Positions 1-12,352 of a stretch of DNA of 64,000 nt are shown here, piece by piece. Position 1 is the stretch's first letter. Each line of letters begins with the position of its first letter. Origin of the DNA: Neelides folsomi (lineage: Eukaryota; Arthropoda; Collembola; Neelipleona; Neelidae); contig JAQGBZ010000027.1 in the NCBI GenBank assembly GCA_034687125.1, positions 124,001 to 188,000 of the forward strand, written 5' to 3'. The translations under genes and the position numbers were made by a program. The notes beneath the pieces are model-generated. The model was not told the DNA's origin, searched no databases, and worked only from the letters and a program-made list of their open reading frames with translations.

Positions 1-314
1 GGTTTTAATTTATCTTGGATTTATCTTAATAATTCTTGGATAGTCTTAATTTTAGTCTAGTTGTAAGAAATCTTTTATGAATAAATACACTAAATTGAAC
101 GTCATTGTCTTAAGTGAGCATTAGTTCAAAGACAGTTATTATAATTTTGTAATTTTGCTTTTAATGGCATATTTATTCTTAATTTTTTATTCATTCATTT
201 GTCTTTATTTTATAAATAAGGTTAAGGTGGTCGTGGCCCGAATTGGTTCTCAAATCATGTCGTGCGTGTAAGATTCTTTGTTCTAACGACCAACTCTTGA
301 TCAAAAGGAAGGAA
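1..314. other. Upstream flank of TTLL9
   Basis: AT-rich sequence with no supported gene. It should hold the 5' untranslated region or a first exon of TTLL9. The TTLL9 frame stays open back to about 243 without an ATG, so the true start could be in an exon outside or at the edge of the window. Confidence 0.4.
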
Positions 315-3300
315 ATGGATCAATTACGTGGAGCTCAGCATTCTCTCTCGCTCGCCCTCGCCTCTAATGCAAATGCCCATTTTACAAACGTCGTGAGCAA
401 TAGAATCTTCAAGTTCAAATGCACTTTTTCGGCCACCATTGTTGACACGATGAAACGACGTGGTTGGGTTCAGGTAAACCAATTACAAAATCACCTCATC
501 CCTAACTCCATTAGCAATCTTTAACTAGATTTAATCTACATTTTTATTTAAATGAGCCCATGTCTAAATATGCAATATGTGACGGTTTAAACAATAATTC
601 CATAATTCAGTCTTAACTTCAAAATGAATTTAAAGGTCATTTAATTTATATTTTTCAAAGGTCGCGGATGATTCAGACGATTGGGACATTTACTGGTGTG
701 ACATGAACCAATTGAGGGATTACTATGTGAATCATGGATTCCGCACTAGAGAGGATCATCAGCGAATTGGACACTTTCGCAACTGTTATGAAATTTCAAG
801 GAAGAACCTTATGGCGAAGAATTTGAAGAGACTCAGGTGGTTCATAATATATTTTTCATGATAGCATCATATCGGTATTTATAAAATCTCTTCACAATAT
901 CTCACCTCGAATTTTATACGCATCCTTTTATAAAAGAAATAACATGACGCCACATGGGAGAATTTAAATTATCTTCGCTTCAACGTCTAGGCAGAATGAT
1001 AAGGATTCATTCGGCTATTCACCATTTTATTTACTTTTCTCATCCATATAAAATTATGTTTAATACGGATATAAACTCATGTGGATTCATACCTATAAAA
1101 TTAAAATAATTCATCAAGTCTAAAGTCTTAACATTAAACGATGTGTTTTTCTCTCACCCCAACAATGCCCATAAATGTCAAGAACACCTTGATCCAAATT
1201 CTACCAACAGTGCAGTTGAGATGTGCGAAGATTAAAATTTTCTACATGGTCTCATCATAAATGAGTTTAATGAGTAATTTGAAAATAAAAGATCCATATA
1301 AAATGACTTCAAATTGCGCCTATGTAATTCATGTATTACGACAATGCGAGATTTCAATTGGGAAACGAGAGAACTGAGAAATGTTTATATTCACTATACT
1401 TATAGTATTATGGTGTAAATGTATAGAGATGGAGCAGAAGAAAATTAAGAGTTATTATAATTTAATACCGTGTAATGATAATCATTAAGTAATAATATAT
1501 AGCGGAAGATTAGTCTTCCATAAAATTATATTGGGAAACTCATTGTATTATTGTAGTATCTAATGATTCTATTTTGTCTCCTTTTAGATATCGTCTTGAG
1601 AAAGCCTTTGGGAGGGATGAGAAAGACAAAATGGATTTCCTTCCAACTACATTCGTCCTCCCGGTTAGTTTACTTATTTATGTTAATTAATTTGTTAAAT
1701 AAGCAACTTTTGTCTAGTTTGTTTATTTAATAGAACCATGATGGGAAGAGTTGAGAAATAATATAATGTATTAAATAACCATAAAGTACAATGAAATTAA
1801 GTGAATTACAAGCCTTTAAAGTCTCAACTGTCAGACTCAATTGCCTTGTTATTTTGTGAAACGGGACATGCTTGGTCTCAATGTATTTATTAAAATAAGC
1901 TAATGGGCGAAATGTTATTTACTTAAATGAAACTTGTAGTTCGAGCACAAGTTGTTCCTCCAAGATTTCAAGAACCAACATACAAAAGGAGCCTTTTGGA
2001 TCATTAAGCCGGCAGCAGGAGCCCAAGGAAAAGGAATCTTCATTTTCCAAAGGTGGGTTTGCAAAAGACGGCTTTTTGTAATTTAGCACAAGACTGATTC
2101 AATTTCATAACGTCTTTAATTTAGTACAACTTGTTAAATCCTAGGATCCGAGATTACTTTGATTGGAGAATTAAATTCGACTGGACACTCACAGAGCAAA
2201 ACCAACAGCATTTGCTCAACCAACTCAACAATCTCCGTCCAATGCTGATCAAGCCAAAAGTTTCCAAATCAAATTTTAGGCATAATCGACTTAATAAAAC
2301 AGCTTCAGTCGTCTCACACGTTAATATGAATGAGAATCAACAGCAACCTCTTCAGCAGCAACAACAGCAACAGCCCATCTCTCAAAAAAGCCAAAGTGGC
2401 ATTGAAAATCCTTTGACAAAGACGATGACGGAAGTTTTGCTCGAAAGTGACCGAGAAGCAAATCAAATGGGAGACACGGTCAATACATCAACACTTGAAA
2501 TTCCTATAAGAGAAGGATCCCCACGGCCTGACATTTACATCGTCCAGCGATACATTTCAAATCCCTATTTAATTGGTGGGAAGAAATTTGACATTCGCTT
2601 CTACATCTTGGTCACATCTGTAAGATTCATTCATTTTGCAGATTTAATACCTATATACTATAATGGTTATAGAAATTATAAGGATTAAGAAGATCATCTC
2701 ATTTCAATGAATGAAATTCCTTCACTATCGCATTGATGCATACAAAATAAAAATGAAAATTTCCTGTATAATTTTAATAAGCTGCTAAATACTTCAAATA
2801 ATGTCAAAAGTCTCAAAAGTGTTTATTCATTCAAGTCATTCTTAAAAATTATATTCATATTACTATTTGCCATTGTCCTTTATGATTAGTAAGCAAGTAA
2901 GAAAAAAACAAATGCCCATTATTTTTTCATTTTGAAAGTTCCCATTTTCACTTTGGGCAAAAAGAATAAGATAGAAAAATTGAGTTGTAGCAGACCAACA
3001 GCTTTATGATTATTATAAAAAGGCATATTAAAAGACAATAAGAAGTGATAGAGCAATGGGAGACGAATGATCCAAGCATTTTTCCAATTGATGTTTAATA
3101 TAAAAGTAATTTTGTTAACTCAATATGATTTGCTGAAAAGAGAGATTCCTCATTATTCATTCTTATTCACTTCTACAACTTTCATCTAGACGTATATTTC
3201 CTCAAGCTGTACTAACTGGGTTGGCCTTTACAATTCCACAGGGAGATTTATGAAAAACAAGTTCCACGAAATTCCATCCAATTCATATTTTCTTTAAATC

Positions 3301-6300
3301 GAAAATGTGCTGAATTGAATTGAATGTTCTCATTTGTAAGTTTGTCAGACATTTGATATACAAACTATAAAACTATAAGTATAATGATTTGTCCAAATAT
3401 TAGTAATTTCATATATCAATATGAATATTAATTTGAATTCTTCAACAAATAATCCGAGTTACGATATTCTTCTACAAAATGAACATCTTAAAAGAAATCC
3501 ATCATTCATTGGGAAAACTGATTTATTATAGATTGAGAATAAGATAATGAATATAAAGTCTTTTTGACTTAGAATCTATTGGGATCTCAATAATGAAAAA
3601 AATGAGGGCAAAGATTTGATCTAATTTTTTCCAATGTATTATATTTTAGTATATGCCTCTTAAAGCTTGGATTTATCGTGATGGGTTTGCACGTTTCTCC
3701 GCTGGACAATTTTCATTGGAGTCCCTCCAAGACATTTATGTTCATCTTACCAACGTCGCTATCCAACGAACCGCCGAAGATTACAATCCGGAAAAGGTAC
3801 CCATCTTATAATTTATTATTTATCATTCACGAAAGTCAGTGGAATATTTTGAAGCTTCAAGCTTCACATAAATTCATAAATAGGAGAGGAGTAATGGTTA
3901 GTTAATTCATAATTTATGTGGAAAGTAAATATTTGCCTCATAGGTCAATTATTTCACGAATAGTACAGAAGCGTTTTCGTAAAAATGTTAAAAATCTAAT
4001 CAAGGATTCCACTTTCTACCTCAAAATCTTCAATTCGCATTTTCGCATTCCGCATAACGAGCTTCTGGTGGTGATTTATGCCATTAAATTCCAATTCATA
4101 AAGTTGCTCTTTCTACGTGGAAAAATGGGAATTTGCGTGTTGGGAAATGATTTTAAATTGGTTTGCATTTATGAATACAAAATGACTGTGTGTTGTTAAA
4201 AGAAATTAATCCGGAGTGAAATCTTGTTCAATGCTTCACTTCACACAATTCATCTCCTATGCCCCATGCCTATACCAAATTGTGGATTCATAATAGGGAA
4301 ATCTCTCTTCCTCTGATGATCGTTCCTCTCAACCTCATTTTAGAATTAAGGAGTTGGAAATTGAATTTATTCCCATTATCTCCATATTAAGGTCCATTCG
4401 CCCAAACCATGTCAGAAACCAAGTCAGAAACCACTAAACACCTTCGAGCTACTCATTTAAAATCAACTTAAACTTGAATCTCGGCAAACCATTTCCCTGT
4501 CTATTTTCATTTTTATATGAGTCGTTAATCTTCTTTTGACAAAATAAAATTTTCAACACCGATTCAAATAAATTAACAATTGGTAGAAATTAAAATGTCA
4601 ATACAATACAATAGAATATTACTTGTCATTTTAAATTCAATTGTTAGCCTACTAATACACATTTACTACCATGTATAATGTATGTAATATGTAATATTCA
4701 AATCTTCAACTTCATATCAATTATGATTTTATGATTGCTATAATTAATCTTTTTCATAATAGTAGATGAGATGAGACAGTTTATTTTTTATTCATCTTTG
4801 GCATTTAACAATAAAGTAGCAAACAAGAGAGCAATAAATTGGCATGAGGAAAATAAATCTCCCTTAAGGTATAAAAACCATATTGTGTTGAATTGTTAAA
4901 TATGAAAGCTAATCTTTACTGCTCCCTTTAGCTTGAAGCTAAAATGAGTGCCATTTAATTACAAACAAGCAATTAAGGAAAAACTTGTATATGGAATAAT
5001 AGCCACATTAGTTAGAGAAAAATATAAGAGAAATCAGAAAATATTGCAGAGTGATGCTAAGTTGTAAAATTAGGGCGTCTCATCACTCAAACTGCTCAAA
5101 CTAATAAGATGTTTCAACAAGGTTAACTAAGATCAAGTGAGCTCTAAAGATGAACCAAGCGTTTCAAAGCTCTTTTTCTTCTCCGCTATACAAAACTGTC
5201 GATATTTTCACTGTCAATTTTATTTTAACTGGATCTAAAGATAAAAAAATTGTCTTAGGGTTCGAAATGGTCTCTTCGAGGACTACGCGAATATTTAACA
5301 GCACGTCATGGGAAAGACGAGGTTCAGAAACTGTTAAATAACATTGACGTGATCGTGATCCGAACGCTTCAATCAGCCCACAACCTCATTCCTCAAGACA
5401 AGCATTCCTTTGAAATATACGGATTTGACGTCCTCATCGACTCAGACATGAAACCGTGAGCTTCTTTTATCGATGTTATCAATTATCAATTTTATCAAGC
5501 ATTATCGCCCCACTCACTCCCTTGTTAAGAGTTGGATAGGATAAGCAGCCCATCCGCGAAGATAAACAAAAGGGCGTATATAGGAAATAGCTTATAGCTT
5601 ACTAACGCCCTTGTTTTCATTCATTCATTCAACTACATATTATACTTTTATATTCATCTGAAGATTATTATGGTTCCTTAAACTTTCAAAGTGTGGTATT
5701 AGATGTAAGTAGCTTTAATCGAGAATCGAATAGGATGTCACTTAAACTTCCTGTCTATTTAAAGCTGGCTCCTTGAAGTTAACGCTTCACCCGCCTTCAC
5801 ACCTTCTAACGAAGAGGATTACCGGCTCAAATGTGCCCTCATTGATGACACCGCCCATGTATTGGATCTTGAAGGAAGGTTGGTTACCAATATAATGAAA
5901 ATATATAGAGAATGGATAGTTCGTTCTTAAACTCATTGAGACGAATCACAATTAGTAGTGTAACCTTTTATAACCCGAGTTCCTCTTTGTCAAGGCTTCT
6001 TGGGTATGAAAAGCGGGTCGGAGGATATGACTTGCTATGGAACGACGGTCCAATTTATGCAGATCCCCTCGAGGCAGGTCATTTAACAGTCCCAGACGAA
6101 GGTCCCAAACTCAACTCATTCCTTGGTAATCAGACGAACAATGGAAATAATTGTGACAAGGCAGAAATAATTGATTACATCTTTGTGTATTTAAATATGC
6201 ATTTTTAATGCAATTTCAATCTAGGTTGCATCAATGACCGTGTGGACCAACTTCGCGAAGTGTTTCGGACAGCCCAACTGATCAAAGAAGCGGAGAAGCT

Positions 6301-6460
6301 TTTGGGAAACAACACTTTAATTTTGGAACCACCGCCAAGACCGAAAGTGAAAGACAATAGATTCCGGCTCCCGGATTACTATCCAATTTCGGCTAATAGG
6401 ACAGATTTAATCCGACGTACTCGCTTTGCTGAAGTCAATGGAGTTAAATTGAGATACTGA
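315..6460 (+). CDS. TTLL9: Tubulin polyglutamylase TTLL9, 10 coding exons
   Basis: Adds glutamate side chains to axonemal tubulin in cilia and flagella (known for the TTLL9 family). Exons joined by phase: 315-473, 661-836, 1588-1663, 1940-2052, 2145-2619, 3650-3796, 5259-5455, 5765-5878, 5995-6125 and 6225-6460. They total 1824 nt, or 607 residues plus stop. Family signatures in order are the N-terminal [14 protein letters not shown] block, [14 protein letters not shown] (ATP-grasp loop), [47 protein letters not shown] and [11 protein letters not shown]. The C-terminal [10 protein letters not shown] block favours TTLL9 over other TTLLs. The start at 315 is the first in-frame ATG; the frame is open upstream to about 243, so a further 5' exon is possible. 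Exon 5 carries a Q-rich insertion of over 100 residues. A poly(A) signal AATAAA lies at 6631. Identity is firm; the exact start is not. Confidence 0.9.
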
Positions 6461-6874
6461 ACAAATGACGAGAAATGAACAAAAATGAAAATTTCCACTC
6501 ATGACAAGATATTCCAAATCGTAGTAAAATTAAAGGGTTTTGGAAGATGTGAATTTTATTAATGATGTTTAGTTTAACAAGATAAGGCTTTGAAAATTAA
6601 CGATGTTACAATGTCACAATTGAATATTTTAATAAAAAATTTATGGGTAAATAGTTAAAATGGATTTTGTTTATTAATACTTATTTCAATTAGTTTCATA
6701 TGAATGATTAAAAATTCTAATATTTATAAATTCTAATGTTAAAAATGCAAATTGTTAACCGAATTATTTAGATAAAAAGGGTTGAGTTATTGCAATTTAT
6801 ATTATAGCAATTCTTGTTTACACACAAGTTAAAGTTAAAGATGAGCGTATAAAATATTTTAAGTGAAAGGGAAT
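6461..6874. other. Convergent 3' region between TTLL9 and PFDN4
   Basis: About 410 AT-rich bases between two stop codons facing each other. It contains AATAAA at 6631-6636 for the plus-strand TTLL9 transcript, and TTTATT near 6668 that could serve as a minus-strand poly(A) signal for PFDN4. No gene is seen. Confidence 0.5.
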
Positions 6875-7799
6875 TTAAGGTTCTTCCTCATTCTCGAGAT
6901 TGATATTGTCTCCGAATTTTGAGTAGAGATCGTTTTTGAGGCTCGTCATCTCATCACGAACTTCTCCGATTCTCTTTTCAATTACCTTCACATCCTCACG
7001 AGCTTTCACTTGCATCTCTTGGATCACTTCCTATAAGATTAAAATAAACAAAGTTTCAACATCAAAAACTTATTGTGTCATGTTTCAATCTTTCAATTAC
7101 AAAATAATATATTGTCAATAGTGGATTTTTTGAAAGTCTTTTTAGCAAAATCTTATAAAACCAAATTCGGATAAAATAGTATCCATTGGTCATCGATCAA
7201 ATTAAAAATTCCCAAGTAGGATATTAATTATTTTAAATTTATATGATACTATCTTAAAAATAAGGACTCTTATAAAGGTTTAAAAAGCAAAATAAATTCT
7301 TACCAAAGACTTTTCTTGGTCGAAATGAACATAAGATTCTCCAATAAGTATGGGAATTGTTATTTCTGGGTCATCGAGCAGCATTATATCCCCCTCTGCA
7401 TCTTCAAGATTTTTAACTTCTTCCTGGTTAATAAAAAAGAATTTATATTCATTGTGCACACTCAAAAGTGTTAATTTATAATTATAGTAAGTTAATTGGA
7501 TTTTTTAAGCTTATTAATATAATTTGTTACCTGTTTAGATTTTAATTCTTCATTAAGTTCTTCCATCCACCCATTTCTAATGGCAAATGTGTTAATTTTC
7601 TTTTGATGGTCCCGACTTATCATAACGTCCGCGTCCTGAATAAATTACAGAATAACTTTAATTAAGAATTCCAGATTGACCAAATACAAAAATAAATTAT
7701 CCAAATTCAAACAAAAATACCAATTGATACATTATACATATTGAGCAAATTATCAAATGAAATAAGACAACTTACATTCCCAACTTTTGGAGTTGTCAT
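6875..7799 (-). CDS. PFDN4: Prefoldin subunit 4, 4 coding exons
   Basis: Beta-type subunit of the hexameric prefoldin chaperone, which passes nascent actin and tubulin to the cytosolic chaperonin (family knowledge). Minus-strand exons are 7799-7776 (8 codons, MTTPKVGN), 7635-7531, 7423-7304 and 7030-6875. All junctions are phase 0 and give 134 residues, the usual length for this subunit. Recognisable blocks are the first helix (DHQKKINTFAIRNGWMEEL), the central NLEDAEGDIMLLDD with IPILIGESYVHF (beta hairpins), and the C-terminal helix ending in LYSKFGDNINLENEEEP. All four introns or junctions use GT-AG sites. The gene is tail-to-tail with TTLL9 and about 560 bases from the tRNA gene on its 5' side. 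Confidence 0.93.
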
Positions 7800-8360
7800 T
7801 TTCTTTTTGTTAAGATTTAAATTGGTTTTACTGCTGAAGCTATTTGAAATCTCGCCTCGTTTGAGTCGTTTCAATAATTCAATTCGTTTGGTCAGTAGAA
7901 GTTTTATTTTTCGCCTAAAATCGTGAATAAAAAAGATTATTGACTATCATTCCGAATTAAAACAATTCAAAGGATTATGATTAATGATTACAATTACGAT
8001 AAATAAAATAATTAAAATATTCAAGTGATCTACTTTAAAAGCGAAAGAAAAGAGCAGCGTGTTGTGATGTTGTGTGTGCGGCGAAGAATTTATTTATCAA
8101 AACCAAAAGGGAAGTTCAGAGTTTGAATTTTTGAGCGTAAAGTCCATACGTTATAGACAAGAAGGATTTAGACTCGGCTAACTAATAAATAAATCGAAAT
8201 TACTTTTTATAAAAACTAAATTTAATGTTTAATTATATTTAAATATATAATTTTTCTATAATAATTAAATCATGTTAAAAAATTGTAAATCTGTGTAATA
8301 AATCTCATTTCTAAACCCTCGAGTTTCAAAAGGGGAACTTCTTCTTTTACTTTTACTTCT
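7800..8360. other. PFDN4 promoter side / tRNA upstream flank
   Basis: AT-rich intergenic stretch between the PFDN4 start codon and the tRNA-Ser gene. It must contain the PFDN4 5' untranslated region and promoter, but I see no clear TATA box or other element to mark. A plus-strand open frame at 7741-7926 is antisense to the PFDN4 first exon and looks fortuitous. Confidence 0.35.
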
Positions 8361-8442
8361 GCAGTCTTGGCCGAGTGGTTAAGGCGTTGGACTTGAAATC
8401 CAATGGGATTCTCCCGCGTAGGTTCGAATCCTGCAGACTGCG
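8361..8442 (+). tRNA. tRNA-Ser (anticodon TGA)
   Basis: An 82-base type II tRNA. The 7-bp acceptor stem GCAGTCT pairs with AGACTGC, with discriminator base G at 8442. The anticodon stem TTGGA/TCCAA encloses loop CTTGAAA, and the anticodon TGA is at 8394-8396, reading UCA serine codons. There is a long variable arm typical of tRNA-Ser. The internal RNA polymerase III promoter is intact: A box TGGCCGAGTGG at 8368 and B box GGTTCGAATCC at 8421. No intron. A T run just after the gene (from 8445) fits a Pol III terminator. It is a nuclear-type gene and looks functional. Confidence 0.96.
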
Positions 8443-8444
8443 AA

Positions 8445-8451
8445 TTTTTTT
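8445..8451 (+). terminator. Pol III T-run terminator of tRNA-Ser
   Basis: A run of about seven T residues starts two to three bases past the tRNA 3' end, the normal termination signal for RNA polymerase III. Confidence 0.75.
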
Positions 8452-9683
8452 ACTTGCTTAAAGGTGAAAAAAGAAAAAGTTCATCTTCTTGCTCCGATTT
8501 CGCTATACAGTATGCCACTAAACCTTCTTTTTCTCCTTTTCCTGCATTCATTTATGATTTATTTCATTGATAATTCGTTTCTTTATTTTCAACTTTAATT
8601 TTACGATGTGTATAAGATATGACATGACGATTCCCCTACGACAAAATTAGGAATTCATTCAAATCATTATAGAACAATAAAGCTAATTAACCAACCAGGA
8701 AGGAGAAGAACGTTCTGTCTCTCTCATTTATCAAAGTGAAATATTCTTTGTATTTATTAATTCAAGTCTCATCAATAAAGTATTTATTCTTTATTTGATT
8801 CATAACTCATGTTCCACAGTTATCGAATCATCATTTTCTTTCGGGATCATCTACATCGTGTTATGATTTATCTCTCTTCTTCTCTCATATTTAAATAGTG
8901 AAGTGTGTAAGTTCTTGATCATCTCAGGAGTTGAGACTTTGTCGTTACAAGTATGTTTTAATTAATTATAAAAGTTTGTATACTTTCAATTTATTTTAGG
9001 TTTAGGTTATATTTATTTATTTTTGTTATTTTTGCATTCTAGTTTATATTTATATTAGGTTAGGGGAGAATTTTTTCTTGGTGGCTATTCTTATTACATA
9101 GTTAAAAATGTTTATTCAAAGGCAACTAATCTTACTCTGTTAGATCGGTTTTTACCCTTTAAAAATAAAAAGTTTTTGCTTTATATTACCTGTACATTTG
9201 TATGTATTCTAATACAGAAGATGCATAATATATAAAAACTTTAAATATTCACAACTTGGTTATTTTACGCGAGCGACGCAAACTAACTTCGAATTCATAA
9301 TTAGCATACCTAGTCGAATTAGTCTAAAAACGCCTACCATATACTTAATTTCTTCCGTCCCCATATTCTTGACGTTGATTCTCATCCGATTTTCTATACT
9401 TATAATATAGGTAAGGAATCTTGTAATACAAAACTAAACTAACCAAGCTTAACAATACAAATAAACAAAGCAAAGAATTCAAAAATTGCAAGTAGTTTTA
9501 TGCACAACTCCTATCTTACACATTTATATTCTTATTAGACATCGGATTCTTGATCAGGGTTTGAATGAGGGGGGCTTGTTCAATGTTTGAAATTCTATTC
9601 AAGTATCAAATTCTGAAATATTGTAGGTTGTCGCTCCAAGAAAGCACGAGTGAGCAGACTCGCAATCGTTTTCCCAGGACAAA
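8452..9683. other. Intergenic region with probable 5' UTR intron of the LOTUS/Tudor gene
   Basis: About 1.2 kb, AT-rich, without a coding frame. A good donor (CAA|GTATGT near 8950) and a good acceptor (TTGTAG|GTTGTCGC near 9627) would make an untranslated first exon and a roughly 0.68-kb 5' UTR intron for the gene starting at 9684. That is inference from splice-site shape only. Confidence 0.35.
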
Positions 9684-12352
9684 ATGGAAGAAGCGAATGA
9701 GAGTGAAGAGACAATAAAGCTACAAAACCACTTAATCCAAAAGATCGGAAAAGGGCTTAAGGCGAGTCCTCATGAATTTAAGCACAAAAGATGTCTTAAT
9801 TACTGTACACCGAATTACAATGCGATCACTTCCGATGAACCATTCAACAAGTTCAAAATTGAGAAAATACGTTCCATTTTGCACAAAATAGAAGTCAAAG
9901 AACGCACCATTGAAGTATTAGAAGGAAAACGTGTTGACTCGCTTGATAGCTTTAATGATGAAACACTGGATATAGAATTCACACAACAACTTGGACACAT
10001 CAATGAGGGAGAGTTAAGAGCTAAACTCTTCATTGAGTTTAAATCATCACGATTGGATGATATTAGAAAATGGAAGGAATATGAAAAGAACCTGAAGAGA
10101 GAAATCAGACGGAATCCTGAAAAATCCATGAAGAGAAAAGAGTGGATTCATTATGAGATTGATGAACTCTGGACAATCCTCCACAAAATCCAACCAAAAG
10201 CAACAATTGAAGAAAAGTTTATTGCCAATCCTGAAAAGAACAACCATAAATCCGATTTTTTTATATTACCTCGAGCGTACAAAGAGTTTTTCAAAAACCC
10301 ACAATACTTAGAACGCAACAGGAGAACGGGAACGTTTACATTCCAAGAATCTACTTTTACAAGGTTCAATGGCGATGAAGAAAAAAATTACACCGGATTT
10401 CGGAAGTTAAATCTTGCCATTTACGATCCAAAAGTATCCGAGTTCAACTTGTTCAATCTCAATGATTATAAAGGAGAATATGGCGAGGATATTTTTCCGA
10501 CGATAGGGAAATTGGCCCTTGTCAACCTCGCCAACATCATTTACAAATATCCAATCGGAATCTGTATTGATCAATTCATTATCCAATTTGACCTCATTCA
10601 GAAATATCGACCCTTGGCTGGATTAGTAGATTTTAAAACATTGATCGAATTCCTCGAAGATATTTTTTACATCCAAAACTTTGAAAACAAGACTATCCTC
10701 TTTCCGGCAATATTGAAGTACAACATTGAGCCGATCCACGTCTTTGTTTCAAAAATCTGGCATTTTATTCGGATTGTTATGGTCAGATATGATTTTATTC
10801 TTCCTCTTGATGTGATTCCTGAACAAATGCTGAAGTGGTACAAAATTACGATGATCAATCTCGTCGATTGGGGAATTTCAATGGAGGAATTCATCCAATA
10901 CTGCATTGAACAATACGGGAAGGAAACATTCAAAATTGTGACCCTTGTAAAAGGCCCTTACCTCATTTCTTTATTACTGAAACGGGAAAATCGCAAATAT
11001 GCCCAAAGATTGGAAAACTTTATAGATGAAAACAGAGTTAACCCGCCGTCGATTCTTTATACTCATGTCACCGTTCCTCAAAACATGGTTCAACCTGAAG
11101 AGAAGCCAATATACATTTCCAATTTGCTCAACCCTGGAATGATTCAATCTGTCGTTGTCGTTAGAGTGGAAGCATTGAGCTCTATTGTTTGCATATTGGA
11201 GAAAAACTGGAATATATTGATTGAATTTCAACTTGAACTTCAGTAATAACCACTAAAACATATTTATAGGTTTAACTTTTCTTTAATCTTATTATTTATT
11301 ATCAAATGTTTAAAACAAATTAACAACATTATTTAACAATTTATTTGTATAATTTTTTTGTTTAATGACTTGATGAATGATCATTGTTTTAATGTTTATA
11401 GGGACCATTTTAACAACAACAGAAGTAAAGAGATGTTGAGGAGTCTTCCTTTAGATGACAGTAAAATAATTTCAAATTCACCAAGATACAACTCACTCCA
11501 AACACACATGCTTGTGGCCTTTCTACCTTGCGAATCTTCAGAGTGGTTCAGAGGGAGAATCACGAAAATATTCGTCGTGGATGAAAATGACAGAGCCGAT
11601 ATGTTTTACAATGTAGGTTCATTGTTATAATAATTGATTTATTAAAACACATTTACATAGGCAAAACTTGATAGGCAGTAATATTGACTTCGAAATATTT
11701 ACATTTATCTGTATATACATGTAGATCTACCAAATCGACTTTGGAGTGACATCGTACAATGTGCCAATTGGAAGGATTAACTTTCTGCCGAGAAAATATT
11801 TAGATTTTGAAGCCCAAGCAATTTCATGTTTTCTGGAGATTACAAAGGAACGGCCCAATAAAACTCTCAACGACCTTTCGTTGATCTCTGGTCGCGAAAT
11901 AAAAAAAGAATGGGCCATTTTCTTGAGCGACAAAGGAGAAGGTTCAGAAAAGACACCAAATCAGTGGAAATCTTTGTTCCTTCATCCCAGTGCAAATAAG
12001 GTTTATTTTCATTTACAAGACACATCAATCCTTATAAATATCTGTATTAACCAATTCAATTGTATTACAGTAAACAAATTAATTTATTGTTAAATTGCAG
12101 GTCAAATCCCGGAAATCATCATCAAGAGTAAGTCGTCAATTTGGAGGGAAAAAATGGGTCATTCAATTGAACAAATTTTTAGGAAAAACACCAAATAGAG
12201 TTATTGAAGAGAGTGTAGACGTGAGCAATATTCATTCAGCAGAGATAATTCAAAATATTGGTAGAGAATTCTTTCTCCAACATTTTAGCTCCTTGGTTCA
12301 CAAGAGTCGAAAGGTTACTTGTACCGCACCGCAGTCCAATTCCGGAAACTAA
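9684..12352 (+). CDS. LOTUS (OST-HTH) plus Tudor domain protein, TDRD5/TDRD7-like
   Basis: Exons 9684-11242, 11402-11612, 11725-12000 and 12101-12352 give 765 residues; phases match and all introns are GT-AG. The first exon ends inside a CAG codon whose last base is the donor G, which removes an apparent stop at 11244. Residues about 270-345 (FPTIGKLALVNLANIIY to FLEDIFYI) have the spacing of a LOTUS/OST-HTH winged helix. Residues about 540-650 form a Tudor domain: MLVAF, SSEWFRGRI, IYQIDFGV and FEAQAISCF. In animals, LOTUS plus Tudor proteins (Tejas/TDRD5, Tapas/TDRD7) act in germ granules and the piRNA pathway, bridging Vasa-type helicases and methylarginine ligands. A similar role here is inferred. 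The N-terminal 250 residues are charged and unrecognised, with two ILHKI-containing segments. The protein is diverged; LOTUS is less certain than Tudor. Confidence 0.65.
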
